This document shows, in pieces, positions 8,798 to 17,592 of a DNA stretch of 64,000 nucleotides (positions are counted from its first letter, which is position 1; every line of letters starts with the position of its first letter). The notes below the pieces were generated by a model. The model was given only the letters and a program-made list of their open reading frames with translations. It did not search any database and had not been told where the DNA came from. The stretch is taken from assembly GCF_008633915.1 (NCBI RefSeq), contig NZ_VJNV01000023.1, forward strand, positions 62,001 through 126,000, given 5' to 3'. The position numbers and the translations under genes were made by a program. This DNA is from Campylobacter sp. LR291e. Lineage in GTDB: Bacteria; Campylobacterota; Campylobacteria; Campylobacterales; Campylobacteraceae.

Positions 8798-9120
8798 ATG
8801 AAAAATAAGTGCTTTAGGTTTAAGTGCGATTTTTGGGTTGTTCCGATTCATTAAATGATACTTTTTCAAAAGACAAATATTGTTCTAATAATCACAAAGA
8901 TGAGCTTTATACTAAATTTGAGATGCTTAATAAGCTTAAAGGTAAATTTGGTAAAAAAGAAGAAGTTAAAAATGGTATTTTTGCTAATAAAAATGCAGAT
9001 ATTCTTTCAAAATTTTATGTTTTTTGTAATGATAACTTAGATGTAACAAATGCTATTAATTGTAAAGAAGTTGTTAATATAGTTTATTTTGAAAAGCATC
9101 CTATACAATGGCAATATTAA
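8798..9120 (+). pseudogene. Small lipoprotein gene with broken signal peptide
   Basis: A 98-codon frame (8824-9120) begins without a proper start, but its upstream region encodes lipoprotein signal pieces in two other frames. After the ATG at 8798 one frame reads SALGLSAIFGL and the next frame reads LGCSDSLNDTF. Joined, they would make a standard lipoprotein signal with a Cys at the cleavage site. Two indels in short A and T/G runs (about 8801-8805 and 8830-8838) would restore it. The mature part is Lys/Asn-rich with three Cys residues and no recognised domain. It may be a decayed gene, a phase-off gene or a sequencing error. The family is not identified. Confidence 0.5.
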
Positions 9121-9277
9121 AATAAATTATTTTTAATAATTTTGTATTTTTTTTATTTATTGCATTTATAGTTTTTGCGTTAAATCTACTTTCTTTGTAA
9201 GCTATGGCTAAAATTATTTTATAATCTATCTTATAGGTATTATTAGCAAATTTAAGATAATTTTCTAATCTATCTTC
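9101..9277 (-). pseudogene. Remnant of a small lytic transglycosylase (VirB1/IagB type)
   Basis: In a minus-strand frame different from lepA, codons 9277 to 9101 read [13 protein letters not shown], then YKIDYKIILAIAYKESRFNA and KTINAINKKN. This matches the first part of the SLT fold, including the catalytic Glu in KES and the ESRFN motif typical of small VirB1/IagB-like lytic transglycosylases. There is no start codon, the left part overlaps the end of lepA, and the later motifs (such as GLMQI) are missing, so it is a fragment. It probably records deletion of a peptidoglycan-cutting enzyme gene between lepA and the amtB region. Confidence 0.6.
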
Positions 9278-11055
9278 AAAACGCTTAAAAAGGCTTCTTG
9301 AGGTAATTTTACCTTACCTATTGTTTTCATCCTTTTTTTGCCTTCTTTTTGTTTTTCTAAAAGTTTTCTTTTGCGTGTAATATCGCCTCCGTAGCATTTT
9401 GCAGTTACATTTTTACCCATTGACTTAACCGTTTCTCTTGCTATGATTTTATTTCCAATACTTGCTTGAATGGCTACTTCAAAAAGCTGTCTAGGGACTA
9501 TTTCTTTCATAGCCTTTACAAGTTCACGTCCCTTGCTAAGTGCTTTTTGACTAGGTACTATAATGCTTAATGCGTCTATATTTTCACCAGCTACCTTTAT
9601 ATCAAGCTTTACTAAATTAGCATCTCTAAATTCAATAGGTTCATAATCAAAACTAGCATAACCCCTAGTTAAGCTTTTTAATTTATCATAAAAGTCCATA
9701 ACTATTTCATTTAATGGTATATCATACTCAAGTAAGACCCTTTCAGGCGTTATATAATCCATTTTTATTTGAATTCCTCTTTTATTATTTAAAAGCGTAA
9801 TTAAATTTCCTAAAAACTCACTAGGGCTAATGATTGTAGCACGAACAAAGGGTTCTTTTATATAGGCTATTTTATTAACAGCTGGTAGTTCGCTAGGATT
9901 TTGAATTTTAATCATAGAATTATCAGTTAAATAAACTTCATAAGTCACGGTTGGGGCTGTGGCGATTAAATCTAGGTTAAATTCCCTTTCAAGCCTTTCT
10001 TTGATTACTTCCATATGTAAAAGCCCTAAAAAGCCTACTCTAAAGCCAAAACCAAGAGCAAGGGAGGTTTCAGGTTCATAAGTTATAGAACTATCATTTA
10101 ATTTTAATTTATCAAGTGCCTCTCTTAAATCTTCAAATTTATCAGTTTCTATTAAATAAAGCCCTGCAAATACAAAAGCTTTAGCTTGTTGAAAGCCTAC
10201 TATTGCTTCTTTTGCCTTGTTTTTTACTAAGCTTATAGTATCGCCAACTTGCACGTCCCCAAGTGTTTTAAGTCCAAGTACCACAACTGCGATCTCGCCT
10301 GCACAAATTCTATTTGTCTTTTTAGGATTTATAGGGTGAGGATAAAAAAGTTCTTGCACTAAATGCTTTTTTTCAGTACTCATTATTATAACTTCATCGT
10401 TTTTACTAATACTTCCTTCATAAACTCTAACAAGGGCTAAGGCCCCTAAATAATTATCAAACCAAGAATCATAAATTAAAGCCTTAGTTGGGGCGTTTTC
10501 ATTTGCCTTTGGAGGTGGAATTTGCGTGATTATCCTTTGTATCAATTCTTTAATGCCTTGTCCTGTCTTTGCACTAACGCAAATTGCATCCTTGCAATCA
10601 ATGCCTATAATATGTTCTATTTCATGTTTAACCCTATTTATATCAGCTGATGGCAAATCGATTTTATTAATAACAGGTATGATTTCTAAATTATTTTCAA
10701 GTGCTATATAAACATTAGCAATGGTTTGGGCTTGTACCCCTTGACTTGCATCAACTACAAGCAAAGCCCCCTCACAACTTGCAAGGCTACGACTTACCTC
10801 GTAACTAAAATCAACATGGCCTGGGGTGTCTATTAAATTTAATATAAAATTTTCTTTATTAAAAGTGTATTCAAGGCGAACTGATTGGGCTTTTATAGTA
10901 ATTCCTCTTTCTTTTTCTATATCCATAGTATCCATAACCTGTTCGCTCATTTGCCTATCGCTAATCGCCCCACACTCACTAATAATTCTATCAGCTAAGG
11001 TGCTTTTCCCATGGTCAATATGTGCTATTATGGAGAAATTTCTAATATTTTTCAT
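9265..11055 (-). CDS. lepA: Elongation factor 4 (back-translocating GTPase LepA)
   Basis: The 596-residue protein has the N-terminal GTPase domain with [13 protein letters not shown] (G1), DTPGHVDF (G3) and NKIDLP (G4), then EF-G-like domains and the LepA-specific C-terminal domain with [26 protein letters not shown]4 acts on stalled or mis-translocated ribosomes. The length is normal for the family. It is transcribed away from amtB and appears to be a single gene, with the DASS transporter gene 91 bases upstream on the same strand. Confidence 0.97.
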   Translation of the reverse strand: MKNIRNFSIIAHIDHGKSTLADRIISECGAISDRQMSEQVMDTMDIEKERGITIKAQSVRLEYTFNKENFILNLIDTPGHVDFSYEVSRSLASCEGALLVVDASQGVQAQTIANVYIALENNLEIIPVINKIDLPSADINRVKHEIEHIIGIDCKDAICVSAKTGQGIKELIQRIITQIPPPKANENAPTKALIYDSWFDNYLGALALVRVYEGSISKNDEVIIMSTEKKHLVQELFYPHPINPKKTNRICAGEIAVVVLGLKTLGDVQVGDTISLVKNKAKEAIVGFQQAKAFVFAGLYLIETDKFEDLREALDKLKLNDSSITYEPETSLALGFGFRVGFLGLLHMEVIKERLEREFNLDLIATAPTVTYEVYLTDNSMIKIQNPSELPAVNKIAYIKEPFVRATIISPSEFLGNLITLLNNKRGIQIKMDYITPERVLLEYDIPLNEIVMDFYDKLKSLTRGYASFDYEPIEFRDANLVKLDIKVAGENIDALSIIVPSQKALSKGRELVKAMKEIVPRQLFEVAIQASIGNKIIARETVKSMGKNVTAKCYGGDITRKRKLLEKQKEGKKRMKTIGKVKLPQEAFLSVLKID

Positions 11056-11119
11056 ATAAGACCTTAAATTTCAAAATTTAAAAAAGTAAAATTGTAACAA
11101 AATAAATTTAAAAGAAAGG

Positions 11120-11144
11120 TAAGATAGACACAAGGCCTATCTTA
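11120..11144 (-). terminator. Likely terminator between the DASS transporter and lepA
   Basis: TAAGATAG (11120-11127) pairs with CTATCTTA (11137-11144) around a 9-base loop, followed on the minus strand by a pyrimidine- and T-rich stretch. It lies 2 bases after the transporter stop codon. Confidence 0.5.
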
Positions 11145-11146
11145 AA

Positions 11147-12508
11147 TTAAAGCCAAAAGAAGTAAGCAGCTATGGCGATTATAACGCTACAACAAATATT
11201 TAAAATAATGCCTACCCTTACCATTTCAGATTGTTTTATATAACCTGTTCCAAAAACTATAGCATTTGGAGGGGTAGCAACTGGTAGCATAAAAGCACAA
11301 GATGCCCCGATTGCAATTATTAAGGCAAGACCTAGTGGAGGAGCACCCAAAGATTCTGCGATTGAAATAAATAAAGGCACTAAAAGTGCAGCTGATGCTG
11401 TATTTGAGGTAAATTCTGTTAATAAAACTATAAAGAAAGAAATAGCTAGGCCAATTAAAAATAAATGTCCTCCTTGAATAGCCCAAATAAGACCATCAGC
11501 CATTACCTTACTAGCACCTGAATCCTTTAATATTAAACTTAGGGTAATTCCACCACCAAATAACATTAAAACGCCCCATTCTGTATTTTTTTCTACTTTT
11601 TTCCAATCAATTACGCCAAAAATACATACCAAAACAGCAGCAAAAATAGCTATTACGCTATCAAAGGAGGCAATTTTTTTCATATTGATTAAAGATGCTA
11701 CTAAAGGGCTTAAATAGCTAGAAAATATCCAGCACAATGCAGTAAAGGCAAAGATAGCTAGGGTTATGTATCTTTGTTTATTCATAGGGATAATGTCTAG
11801 GGTTCCGCCTACCTTTTGTTTTAAATTTGGTCTAAATACTATGAAAAGTACTATTAACATTAAAGGCATTAAGACAAGGACCATAGGGATTCCATATTGT
11901 AACCATTGAGAAAAATTTATATTTAAATTTGTAGCAACGATTAGATTTGGAGGGGTACCAACAAGGGTGCCAATTCCTCCTATACTTGCAGAAAAAGCTA
12001 TACCAAGTAGGGTAAAAACATAAGTGCTCTTATTTTCTTCAAATTTCACATTAGAAAGCATACCAATGGCAAGTGGTAGCATCATAGCAGCTGTGGCGGT
12101 ATTGCTAATCCACATTGATAAAAATGCAGTTATAATAAACATATATAGCAAAGAAAGTGCAAAATGACCACGAGCTAAAAGTAAAATTCTTTGGGCTATG
12201 ATTTTATCAAGTTCTTGATAGTGCATGGCAGCTGCTAGGGCAAAACCTCCAAAGAATATAAAAATATTTGGGTCAGCAAAACCTGCCAGAGCTACCTTAG
12301 TGGTTAAAAGACCAGTACAAGCTGCTAAAATAGGGATTAAAATAGCTGTTATTGTTGTGTGAACTGCTTCACTTAGCCATAAAACTGCTATAAAAACTAA
12401 TATAGCTAAGCCTTGATTTACCTTTGTCTCAAAGGGTAGTAAATAAAGAAGTGCTATAAATAATAATATATCCACTATAATTATAGATATTCTTATGCTT
12501 CTACTCAT
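11147..12508 (-). CDS. DASS/SLC13-family anion symporter (dicarboxylate or sulfate)
   Basis: This 453-residue protein has about 12 membrane segments and the two Ser-Asn-Thr signatures of the divalent anion:sodium symporter family, SNTATAAMMLPLA in the first half and TSNTASAALLVPL in the second. The GTPPNLIVATN and ATPPNAIVFGTGYI segments also match SLC13-type proteins. These transporters import succinate, malate, citrate or sulfate with sodium; the sequence does not tell which substrate is used here. A TATAAT -10 box on the minus strand (about 12537-12542) lies close to the start codon and a good ribosome binding site (AAGGAG) precedes it. Confidence 0.9.
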   Translation of the reverse strand: MSRSIRISIIIVDILLFIALLYLLPFETKVNQGLAILVFIAVLWLSEAVHTTITAILIPILAACTGLLTTKVALAGFADPNIFIFFGGFALAAAMHYQELDKIIAQRILLLARGHFALSLLYMFIITAFLSMWISNTATAAMMLPLAIGMLSNVKFEENKSTYVFTLLGIAFSASIGGIGTLVGTPPNLIVATNLNINFSQWLQYGIPMVLVLMPLMLIVLFIVFRPNLKQKVGGTLDIIPMNKQRYITLAIFAFTALCWIFSSYLSPLVASLINMKKIASFDSVIAIFAAVLVCIFGVIDWKKVEKNTEWGVLMLFGGGITLSLILKDSGASKVMADGLIWAIQGGHLFLIGLAISFFIVLLTEFTSNTASAALLVPLFISIAESLGAPPLGLALIIAIGASCAFMLPVATPPNAIVFGTGYIKQSEMVRVGIILNICCSVIIAIAAYFFWL

Positions 12509-12708
12509 AAATGCTCCTTAAACAAAATTAGTTTTATTATAAGTTAAAAAGAATGTATTTTTCATAAAAAATTTTTAAATTTACAAAACTTTTAATTTAG
12601 CGTTTAAAAAAGTATCAAAAATATACATTAAATTTAAAAATTTTAATATTTTTTGATAAGTTTTTTAGTAAAATACCTTTTCAAATTGAAAATCATAAAG
12701 GAGAGTTG

Positions 12709-13347
12709 ATGTTAAAAAATCTCATTTTATGTATATTAGCAGTCTTTTTACTAAATGCTTGTTCAAGTAATACTTACTCGCAGGTAAATCAAATTGCTAA
12801 TAATACGCAGTGTTATTCTTGCGAAAGCTCACAAGCTTTTGAGGCTAGAATCAAAGGACTTTATTATGTAAGCGATATGGGTATTAAGTGTTGTGCATCA
12901 AAACGTACGCTTGATAGTTCAGTAGCCATTAAAAAAGTATATTTGCATCGTTTTTATGACTTAAAAGAAGAAGAAAAAGTACTTAACACAGATACTAGGA
13001 CTTATCTTGTAGATGTGCAATTTCACACAGCTTTTTATATTTATTTAAAGCAAGAATTAGAAGCTAGGCATATTGAGGTGTTAGATGACAACAACAATAA
13101 TTCTCCTTATGTTAGCAAGATAGATTTAAGCTTTACCGGTTTTAATTCAAAGCAAGATACCACAGGGCTTCATTCAAGATTGGTTGGGGTTTTAAGCGTT
13201 AAGGATATTAATAAAGATAAAAAATTTACACTTAGGACTAAGCAAGATGTAGAAGGCTTTAGTAATCTAAGAGATATTAGTTTTTATACGCATTTGCTTA
13301 TAAAACAAATGGCAAATAAAGCAGCAAGTTTAATATCTGAGTTGTGA
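12709..13347 (+). CDS. mapA: Outer-membrane-type lipoprotein, MapA homologue
   Basis: The 212-residue protein starts with a signal peptide ending in LLNAC, so Cys18 becomes the lipidated residue. The ATG at 12709 is preferred over an in-frame TTG three bases upstream because of spacing from AAAGGAG. The position before a ComF-like gene and gyrA equals that of the 24-kDa lipoprotein MapA (Cj1029c) in C. jejuni as I recall it. Its biochemical function is not known. The mature part has a CYSC pair near the N terminus and a CC pair (KCCASKR), which suggests disulfides. It overlaps the next gene by 4 bases. Confidence 0.85.
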   Translation: MLKNLILCILAVFLLNACSSNTYSQVNQIANNTQCYSCESSQAFEARIKGLYYVSDMGIKCCASKRTLDSSVAIKKVYLHRFYDLKEEEKVLNTDTRTYLVDVQFHTAFYIYLKQELEARHIEVLDDNNNNSPYVSKIDLSFTGFNSKQDTTGLHSRLVGVLSVKDINKDKKFTLRTKQDVEGFSNLRDISFYTHLLIKQMANKAASLISEL

Positions 13348-13919
13348 GATGTGTTAACTGTCACAACTTTTCCTTGCTTGTGTTTTGCGATAAATGCTTA
13401 GAAGAACTTGGGGAATTTTCTCTAGGCGTTAGAAAGCTTGAAGAGAATTTTAAGGTTTATTCTTTTTATAAGTATGATGAGATAAAGCATTTGATATTTT
13501 CAAAACATCATTTTTATGGGTATTTTGTCTTTAATATGTTGGCAAAATTAAGCTTTGGCAAATTTAAGGATTTTTTTAATCCTAATGAAAAAATAAATGC
13601 CATAGCACTTGATGATAGGGTTGAAGATTCCCTTTATTCTCATTGTGCTATTTTAGCAAAGCATTTAAAAAGTGCTAGTATAAAGCCTAAATTTAGAGTT
13701 TTACAAGCTCAAAATTTCGTAAAGTATTCTGGTAAAAGTGTGTCTTTTCGTAAGCAAAATAAAAGAAAATACAAACTTTTAAAGGATATAAAACACCCTG
13801 TTATATTAGTTGATGATGTTATAACCACGGGTTGTAGTTTATTAGAGGCTAAAAAATTTTTAGAAAAAAAAGGAAAATGCGTACTTTTTGCTTTAGTTTT
13901 AGCTGATGCAAAAGTTTAA
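13344..13919 (+). CDS. ComF-like phosphoribosyltransferase-fold protein
   Basis: The protein has 191 residues, starts with GTG and overlaps mapA by 4 bases. It has an N-terminal Cys cluster (CVNCH and FCDKC) like the zinc-finger of ComF, and the PRPP-binding loop VILVDDVITTG near the C terminus. ComF proteins are linked with DNA uptake in naturally competent bacteria, and Campylobacter is competent, but a role in transformation here is inference. No other competence gene is adjacent. Confidence 0.85.
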   Translation: MRCVNCHNFSLLVFCDKCLEELGEFSLGVRKLEENFKVYSFYKYDEIKHLIFSKHHFYGYFVFNMLAKLSFGKFKDFFNPNEKINAIALDDRVEDSLYSHCAILAKHLKSASIKPKFRVLQAQNFVKYSGKSVSFRKQNKRKYKLLKDIKHPVILVDDVITTGCSLLEAKKFLEKKGKCVLFALVLADAKV

Positions 13920-13954
13920 TTTGGTAAAATGTAGCTTTTATTGTAAGGATTTTT

Positions 13955-16531
13955 ATGGAAAATATTTTCAATCATAATAGCGATACTCAGCTTGTAGATA
14001 TAGAAAATTCTATTAAGAGTAGTTATTTAGATTATTCTATGAGTGTTATTATAGGTAGGGCATTGCCAGATGCTAGAGATGGTTTAAAACCAGTACACAG
14101 ACGCATTTTATATGCTATGAATGACCTTGGCGTTGGAAGCAAAAGTGCATATAAAAAATCAGCTCGTATAGTAGGTGATGTTATAGGTAAGTATCATCCA
14201 CATGGAGATGGGGCAGTTTATGATGCACTTGTTAGAATGGCACAAGATTTTTCTATGCGTTATCCAAGCGTTGATGGGCAAGGAAATTTCGGTTCAATTG
14301 ATGGCGATAGTGCTGCTGCTATGCGTTATACTGAGGCTAGAATGACTATTTTAGCTGAGGAGCTTTTAAGGGATATTGATAAAGAAACCGTTGATTTTGT
14401 GCCAAATTATGATGATTCTTTAAGTGAGCCTGATGTTTTACCTTCTAGGGTGCCAAATTTATTATTAAATGGTTCAAGTGGGATTGCTGTTGGTATGGCT
14501 ACAAATATTCCTCCTCATAGCCTTAATGAACTTATCGATGGGCTTTTATACTTACTTGACAACAAGGATGCAAGTTTAGAAGAGATTATGCAATTTATAA
14601 AAGGACCTGACTTTCCAACTGCTGGGATAATTTATGGCAAAAAAGGCATTATTGATGCGTATCGTACTGGTAGAGGTAGGGTTAAAATTCGTGCAAAAAC
14701 ACATATAGAAAGAAAGGCAAATAAAGATGTTATTGTGATTGATGAATTACCTTATCAAACAAATAAGGCAAGATTAATCGAACAAATTGCTGACTTAGTA
14801 AAAGAAAAGCAAATCGAAGGAATTTCAGAAGTAAGGGATGAAAGCGATAGAGAAGGAATTCGAGTTGTTATAGAACTTAAAAGAGAGGCACAAAGTCATA
14901 TAGTTTTAAATAATTTATTTAAGTCAACCACTATGGAAAGTACCTTTGGTGTGATTATGTTAGCAATTCATAATAAAGAACCAAAGATTTTTTCTTTATT
15001 AGAACTTTTAAATTTATTTTTAACCCATAGAAAAACGGTTATTATAAGAAGAACTATTTTTGAACTTCAAAAGGCAAAGGCTAGGGCACATATCTTAGAA
15101 GGTCTTAAAATAGCACTTGATAATATAGATGAGATTATAAATTTAATCAAAACAAGCCCTGATACAAGCACTGCTAGAGTTAGTTTAATGTCTAGATTTA
15201 ATTTAAGTGAATTGCAAAGCAATGCTATTTTAGATATGAGACTTAGCAAACTTACAGGACTTGAAAGAGAAAAGCTTGAAAATGAGTTAAATGAACTTAT
15301 AAAAGAGATTGCAAGACTTGAAGAAATTTTAAAAAGCGAGGATTTGCTTGAAAATTTAATTAAAGATGAATTAAAAGAATTACGTTTGAAATTTGACGTG
15401 CCTCGTATCACTCAAATAGAAGATGATTACGATGAGATAGGCGATGAGTCTTTAATACCTAATGAAAATATGGTTATTACTATAACTCATAGAGGTTATA
15501 TTAAAAGAATGGCAAGTAAGCAGTATGAAAGGCAAAAAAGAGGAGGTAAAGGGAAAATAGCCCTTACTACCTATGATGATGATTTTATAGAAAGCTTTTT
15601 TACTGCAAATATGCATGATACTTTAATGTTTATTACAGACAGAGGTCAGCTTTACTGGCTAAAGGTGCATAGAATTCCAGAAGGAGGCCGCATCGCAAAA
15701 GGAAAGGCCGTTGTAAATTTATTTGAATTAAATGGTCAAAAGATACAAGCTATCATAGCTACTACCGATTTTGATAAGAGTAAATCCTTATGCTTTTTCA
15801 CAAGCAATGGTATAGTAAAAAGAACAAATTTAAGTGAATATAAAAATATTAGAAACATAGGGGTGAGGGCTATAAATTTAGATGAAAATGACCAGATTGT
15901 AACAGCTTTGATTGTCCAAAGGGATGAAAATGAGCCTATTATCGATGAAAACGAACCTATAGAAGTAGATGAAAATAGCCAAAACGATGAAAATAATGAA
16001 ATCATAGACGAGAATTTTAAAGGAAAAATGCTTTTTGCTATTACTAAAAAAGGCATGTGTATTAAATTCCCACTTGCAAAGGTGCGTGAGATAGGTCGCG
16101 TTAGTCGTGGGGTTAGGGCTATTAAATTTAAAGAAGAAAATGATTGTGTTATCGGGGCTACCCTTATAGAAAATGATGAACAAGAAATTTTAAGCGTTAG
16201 TGCAAAGGGTATAGGAAAAAGAACAATGGCTTCTGAATATAGACTTCAAAGTAGAGGTGGTAAGGGCGTTATATGCATGAAGCTAACTGATAAAACAAAG
16301 GATTTAGTAGGGGTTGTTATAGTAGATGAAAGTATGGATTTAATGGCTTTAACAAGTAGTGGAAAGATGATTCGTGTTGATATGCAAAGCATTAGAAAGG
16401 CTGGGCGAAATACGAGTGGAGTTATAGTTATTAAGGTCGAAAACGATGAGGTGGTTAGTATAGCAAAATGTCCTAAACAAGAAGAAGAAAATTTAGGCGA
16501 TGATACTAATCAAGATTTAAATTTAGATTAG
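13955..16531 (+). CDS. gyrA: DNA gyrase subunit A
   Basis: GyrA cuts and rejoins DNA in the GyrA2GyrB2 supercoiling enzyme. The 858-residue protein has the breakage-reunion domain with the catalytic Tyr in [11 protein letters not shown] and the GyrA box QRGGKGK in the C-terminal beta-pinwheel. The quinolone-determining region reads [18 protein letters not shown], so residue 86 is Gly and residue 90 is Asp. C. jejuni has Thr at 86, and change of that Thr to Ile gives quinolone resistance. An acidic Asp/Glu/Asn-rich insertion lies in the C-terminal domain (about residues 657-688), as in other Campylobacter GyrA proteins. It starts 35 bases after the ComF-like gene. Confidence 0.98.
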   Translation: MENIFNHNSDTQLVDIENSIKSSYLDYSMSVIIGRALPDARDGLKPVHRRILYAMNDLGVGSKSAYKKSARIVGDVIGKYHPHGDGAVYDALVRMAQDFSMRYPSVDGQGNFGSIDGDSAAAMRYTEARMTILAEELLRDIDKETVDFVPNYDDSLSEPDVLPSRVPNLLLNGSSGIAVGMATNIPPHSLNELIDGLLYLLDNKDASLEEIMQFIKGPDFPTAGIIYGKKGIIDAYRTGRGRVKIRAKTHIERKANKDVIVIDELPYQTNKARLIEQIADLVKEKQIEGISEVRDESDREGIRVVIELKREAQSHIVLNNLFKSTTMESTFGVIMLAIHNKEPKIFSLLELLNLFLTHRKTVIIRRTIFELQKAKARAHILEGLKIALDNIDEIINLIKTSPDTSTARVSLMSRFNLSELQSNAILDMRLSKLTGLEREKLENELNELIKEIARLEEILKSEDLLENLIKDELKELRLKFDVPRITQIEDDYDEIGDESLIPNENMVITITHRGYIKRMASKQYERQKRGGKGKIALTTYDDDFIESFFTANMHDTLMFITDRGQLYWLKVHRIPEGGRIAKGKAVVNLFELNGQKIQAIIATTDFDKSKSLCFFTSNGIVKRTNLSEYKNIRNIGVRAINLDENDQIVTALIVQRDENEPIIDENEPIEVDENSQNDENNEIIDENFKGKMLFAITKKGMCIKFPLAKVREIGRVSRGVRAIKFKEENDCVIGATLIENDEQEILSVSAKGIGKRTMASEYRLQSRGGKGVICMKLTDKTKDLVGVVIVDESMDLMALTSSGKMIRVDMQSIRKAGRNTSGVIVIKVENDEVVSIAKCPKQEEENLGDDTNQDLNLD

Positions 16532-16539
16532 TTATAATG

Positions 16540-16556
16540 TTGGCACGCTTTTTGCT
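16540..16556 (+). promoter_or_regulatory. Sigma-54 (RpoN) promoter upstream of flgP
   Basis: TTGGCACGCTTTTTGCT holds the invariant GG (16542-16543) and GC (16554-16555) separated by exactly 10 bases, and it fits the TTGGCACG-N4-TTGCW consensus completely. It begins 9 bases after the gyrA stop and lies about 37 bases before the flgP start, so transcription would begin near 16567. Confidence 0.85.
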
Positions 16557-16592
16557 AAGTAAATTGTAATTACAATATTTTGAGGGTGTAAT

Positions 16593-17117
16593 ATGAAAAA
16601 TTTATTTTTTGCGCTTGTTTTAGCGTTGGTTTTTGTTGGGTGTACGCCTATTTCGCAAAGAAATACTGCAAGTACTGGCACAGGTTCAACTTCAACTTCT
16701 ACTCCAAGTTCTGATGTAATCGTTCAAAAGGTAGATAAGGATGATGTTAGAGATATCATTAGACAAGAAAAGATGTTAGCACCTGATGTAAGTGAAACAG
16801 AGCTTAGTTTTACTGCTGTTGGCGAAGGAATTGCTCCTTTAAACACAGTTTCATCAGCACAAGCATTAGCACTTGCAAAAAGGGCTGCGATAACTGATGG
16901 TTATAGACAACTTGCTAGTAAGCTTTATGGCGTTAAGGTAAATGGTAAGGATACAGTAAAGGATGCTATGCTTAGAAGTTCTACTATTACAGCACAAGTA
17001 AATGGTTTAATTAAAAATGCAAGTATTATTGATGAGAATTTTAATCAAGGGCTTTATCGCATTAATTTAGAATTAAAAATAGACGCCGATAAGTGGAAAG
17101 AATTGTTTGCTTATTAA
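16593..17117 (+). CDS. flgP: Flagellar basal-disk lipoprotein FlgP
   Basis: The 174-residue protein has a lipoprotein signal peptide (VFVGC, Cys17), a Ser/Thr-rich linker, and an LPP20/FlgP-type domain with LAKRAAITDGYRQLASKLYG. In C. jejuni FlgP builds large disks around the flagellar motor that raise torque and are needed for motility. It is followed by flgQ with a 25-base overlap and then flgR. It has a strong sigma-54 promoter directly upstream. The order gyrA-flgP-flgQ-flgR-asd equals the one I recall for C. jejuni Cj1027c to Cj1023c. Confidence 0.92.
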   Translation: MKNLFFALVLALVFVGCTPISQRNTASTGTGSTSTSTPSSDVIVQKVDKDDVRDIIRQEKMLAPDVSETELSFTAVGEGIAPLNTVSSAQALALAKRAAITDGYRQLASKLYGVKVNGKDTVKDAMLRSSTITAQVNGLIKNASIIDENFNQGLYRINLELKIDADKWKELFAY

Positions 17118-17542
17118 TCTTTCTTAGTGTTAAGCTTTGTTGCGAGGAATTTATCTTCTGGGCAGAGCTTACTAATAAAAATTTAATCCTTTTTCATCAA
17201 AAACAAAATTTATCCCTAGCTATGACAAATAGCGAAAATGCAGATAGTGAATTTGCTTGTGAGATTAAATTTAGTCAAAAAGATTATGATGAGTTACCTA
17301 AAAATGAACTTGGCTTAATAGATGATGATATGCCAAAGGCTAGAAAATTAAGCTTTTTAAATGAGCATAAAGACGAGCTTAGTGAGTGTTTTATAGGTGC
17401 TAAGATTAGCGTTAAAGATATAATCAATACAAATTTAATGCAAGCAAAAAATGAAACCTATGTGAAAATTTTACCTCTTCGTTTTATAGTTGATTTTGGT
17501 CAAAATAGTGCCTTAATTTACTATCTTAAAAAGAGTAAATAA
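17093..17542 (+). CDS. flgQ: Flagellar motility protein FlgQ
   Basis: This 149-residue protein starts with GTG inside the end of flgP. It has an N-terminal hydrophobic segment that can serve as a signal peptide (VCLLIFLSVKLCCEEF) and a periplasmic-type remainder with no known domain. In C. jejuni FlgQ is required for FlgP stability or localisation and for motility. The assignment rests on position, length and the coupled overlap with flgP; no motif by itself is diagnostic. Confidence 0.85.
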   Translation: MERIVCLLIFLSVKLCCEEFIFWAELTNKNLILFHQKQNLSLAMTNSENADSEFACEIKFSQKDYDELPKNELGLIDDDMPKARKLSFLNEHKDELSECFIGAKISVKDIINTNLMQAKNETYVKILPLRFIVDFGQNSALIYYLKKSK

Positions 17543-17592
17543 AAATTAAGTGCAAATTTGCTATTATCTTGCAAAAATTTTAAGGTGAGCTT

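Noticed and set aside
8855-9040. Second plus-strand frame inside the broken lipoprotein gene
   Set aside because: It is an out-of-frame shadow rich in Ile/Leu/Lys from AT-rich DNA, without start signals.
11226-11486. Minus-strand frame of 86 codons within the DASS transporter gene
   Set aside because: It is fully contained in a strong membrane-protein gene and has no independent support.
15067-16183. Several minus-strand frames opposite gyrA
   Set aside because: They lie antisense to conserved gyrA sequence; Ser/Phe-rich antisense frames are common in this codon usage.
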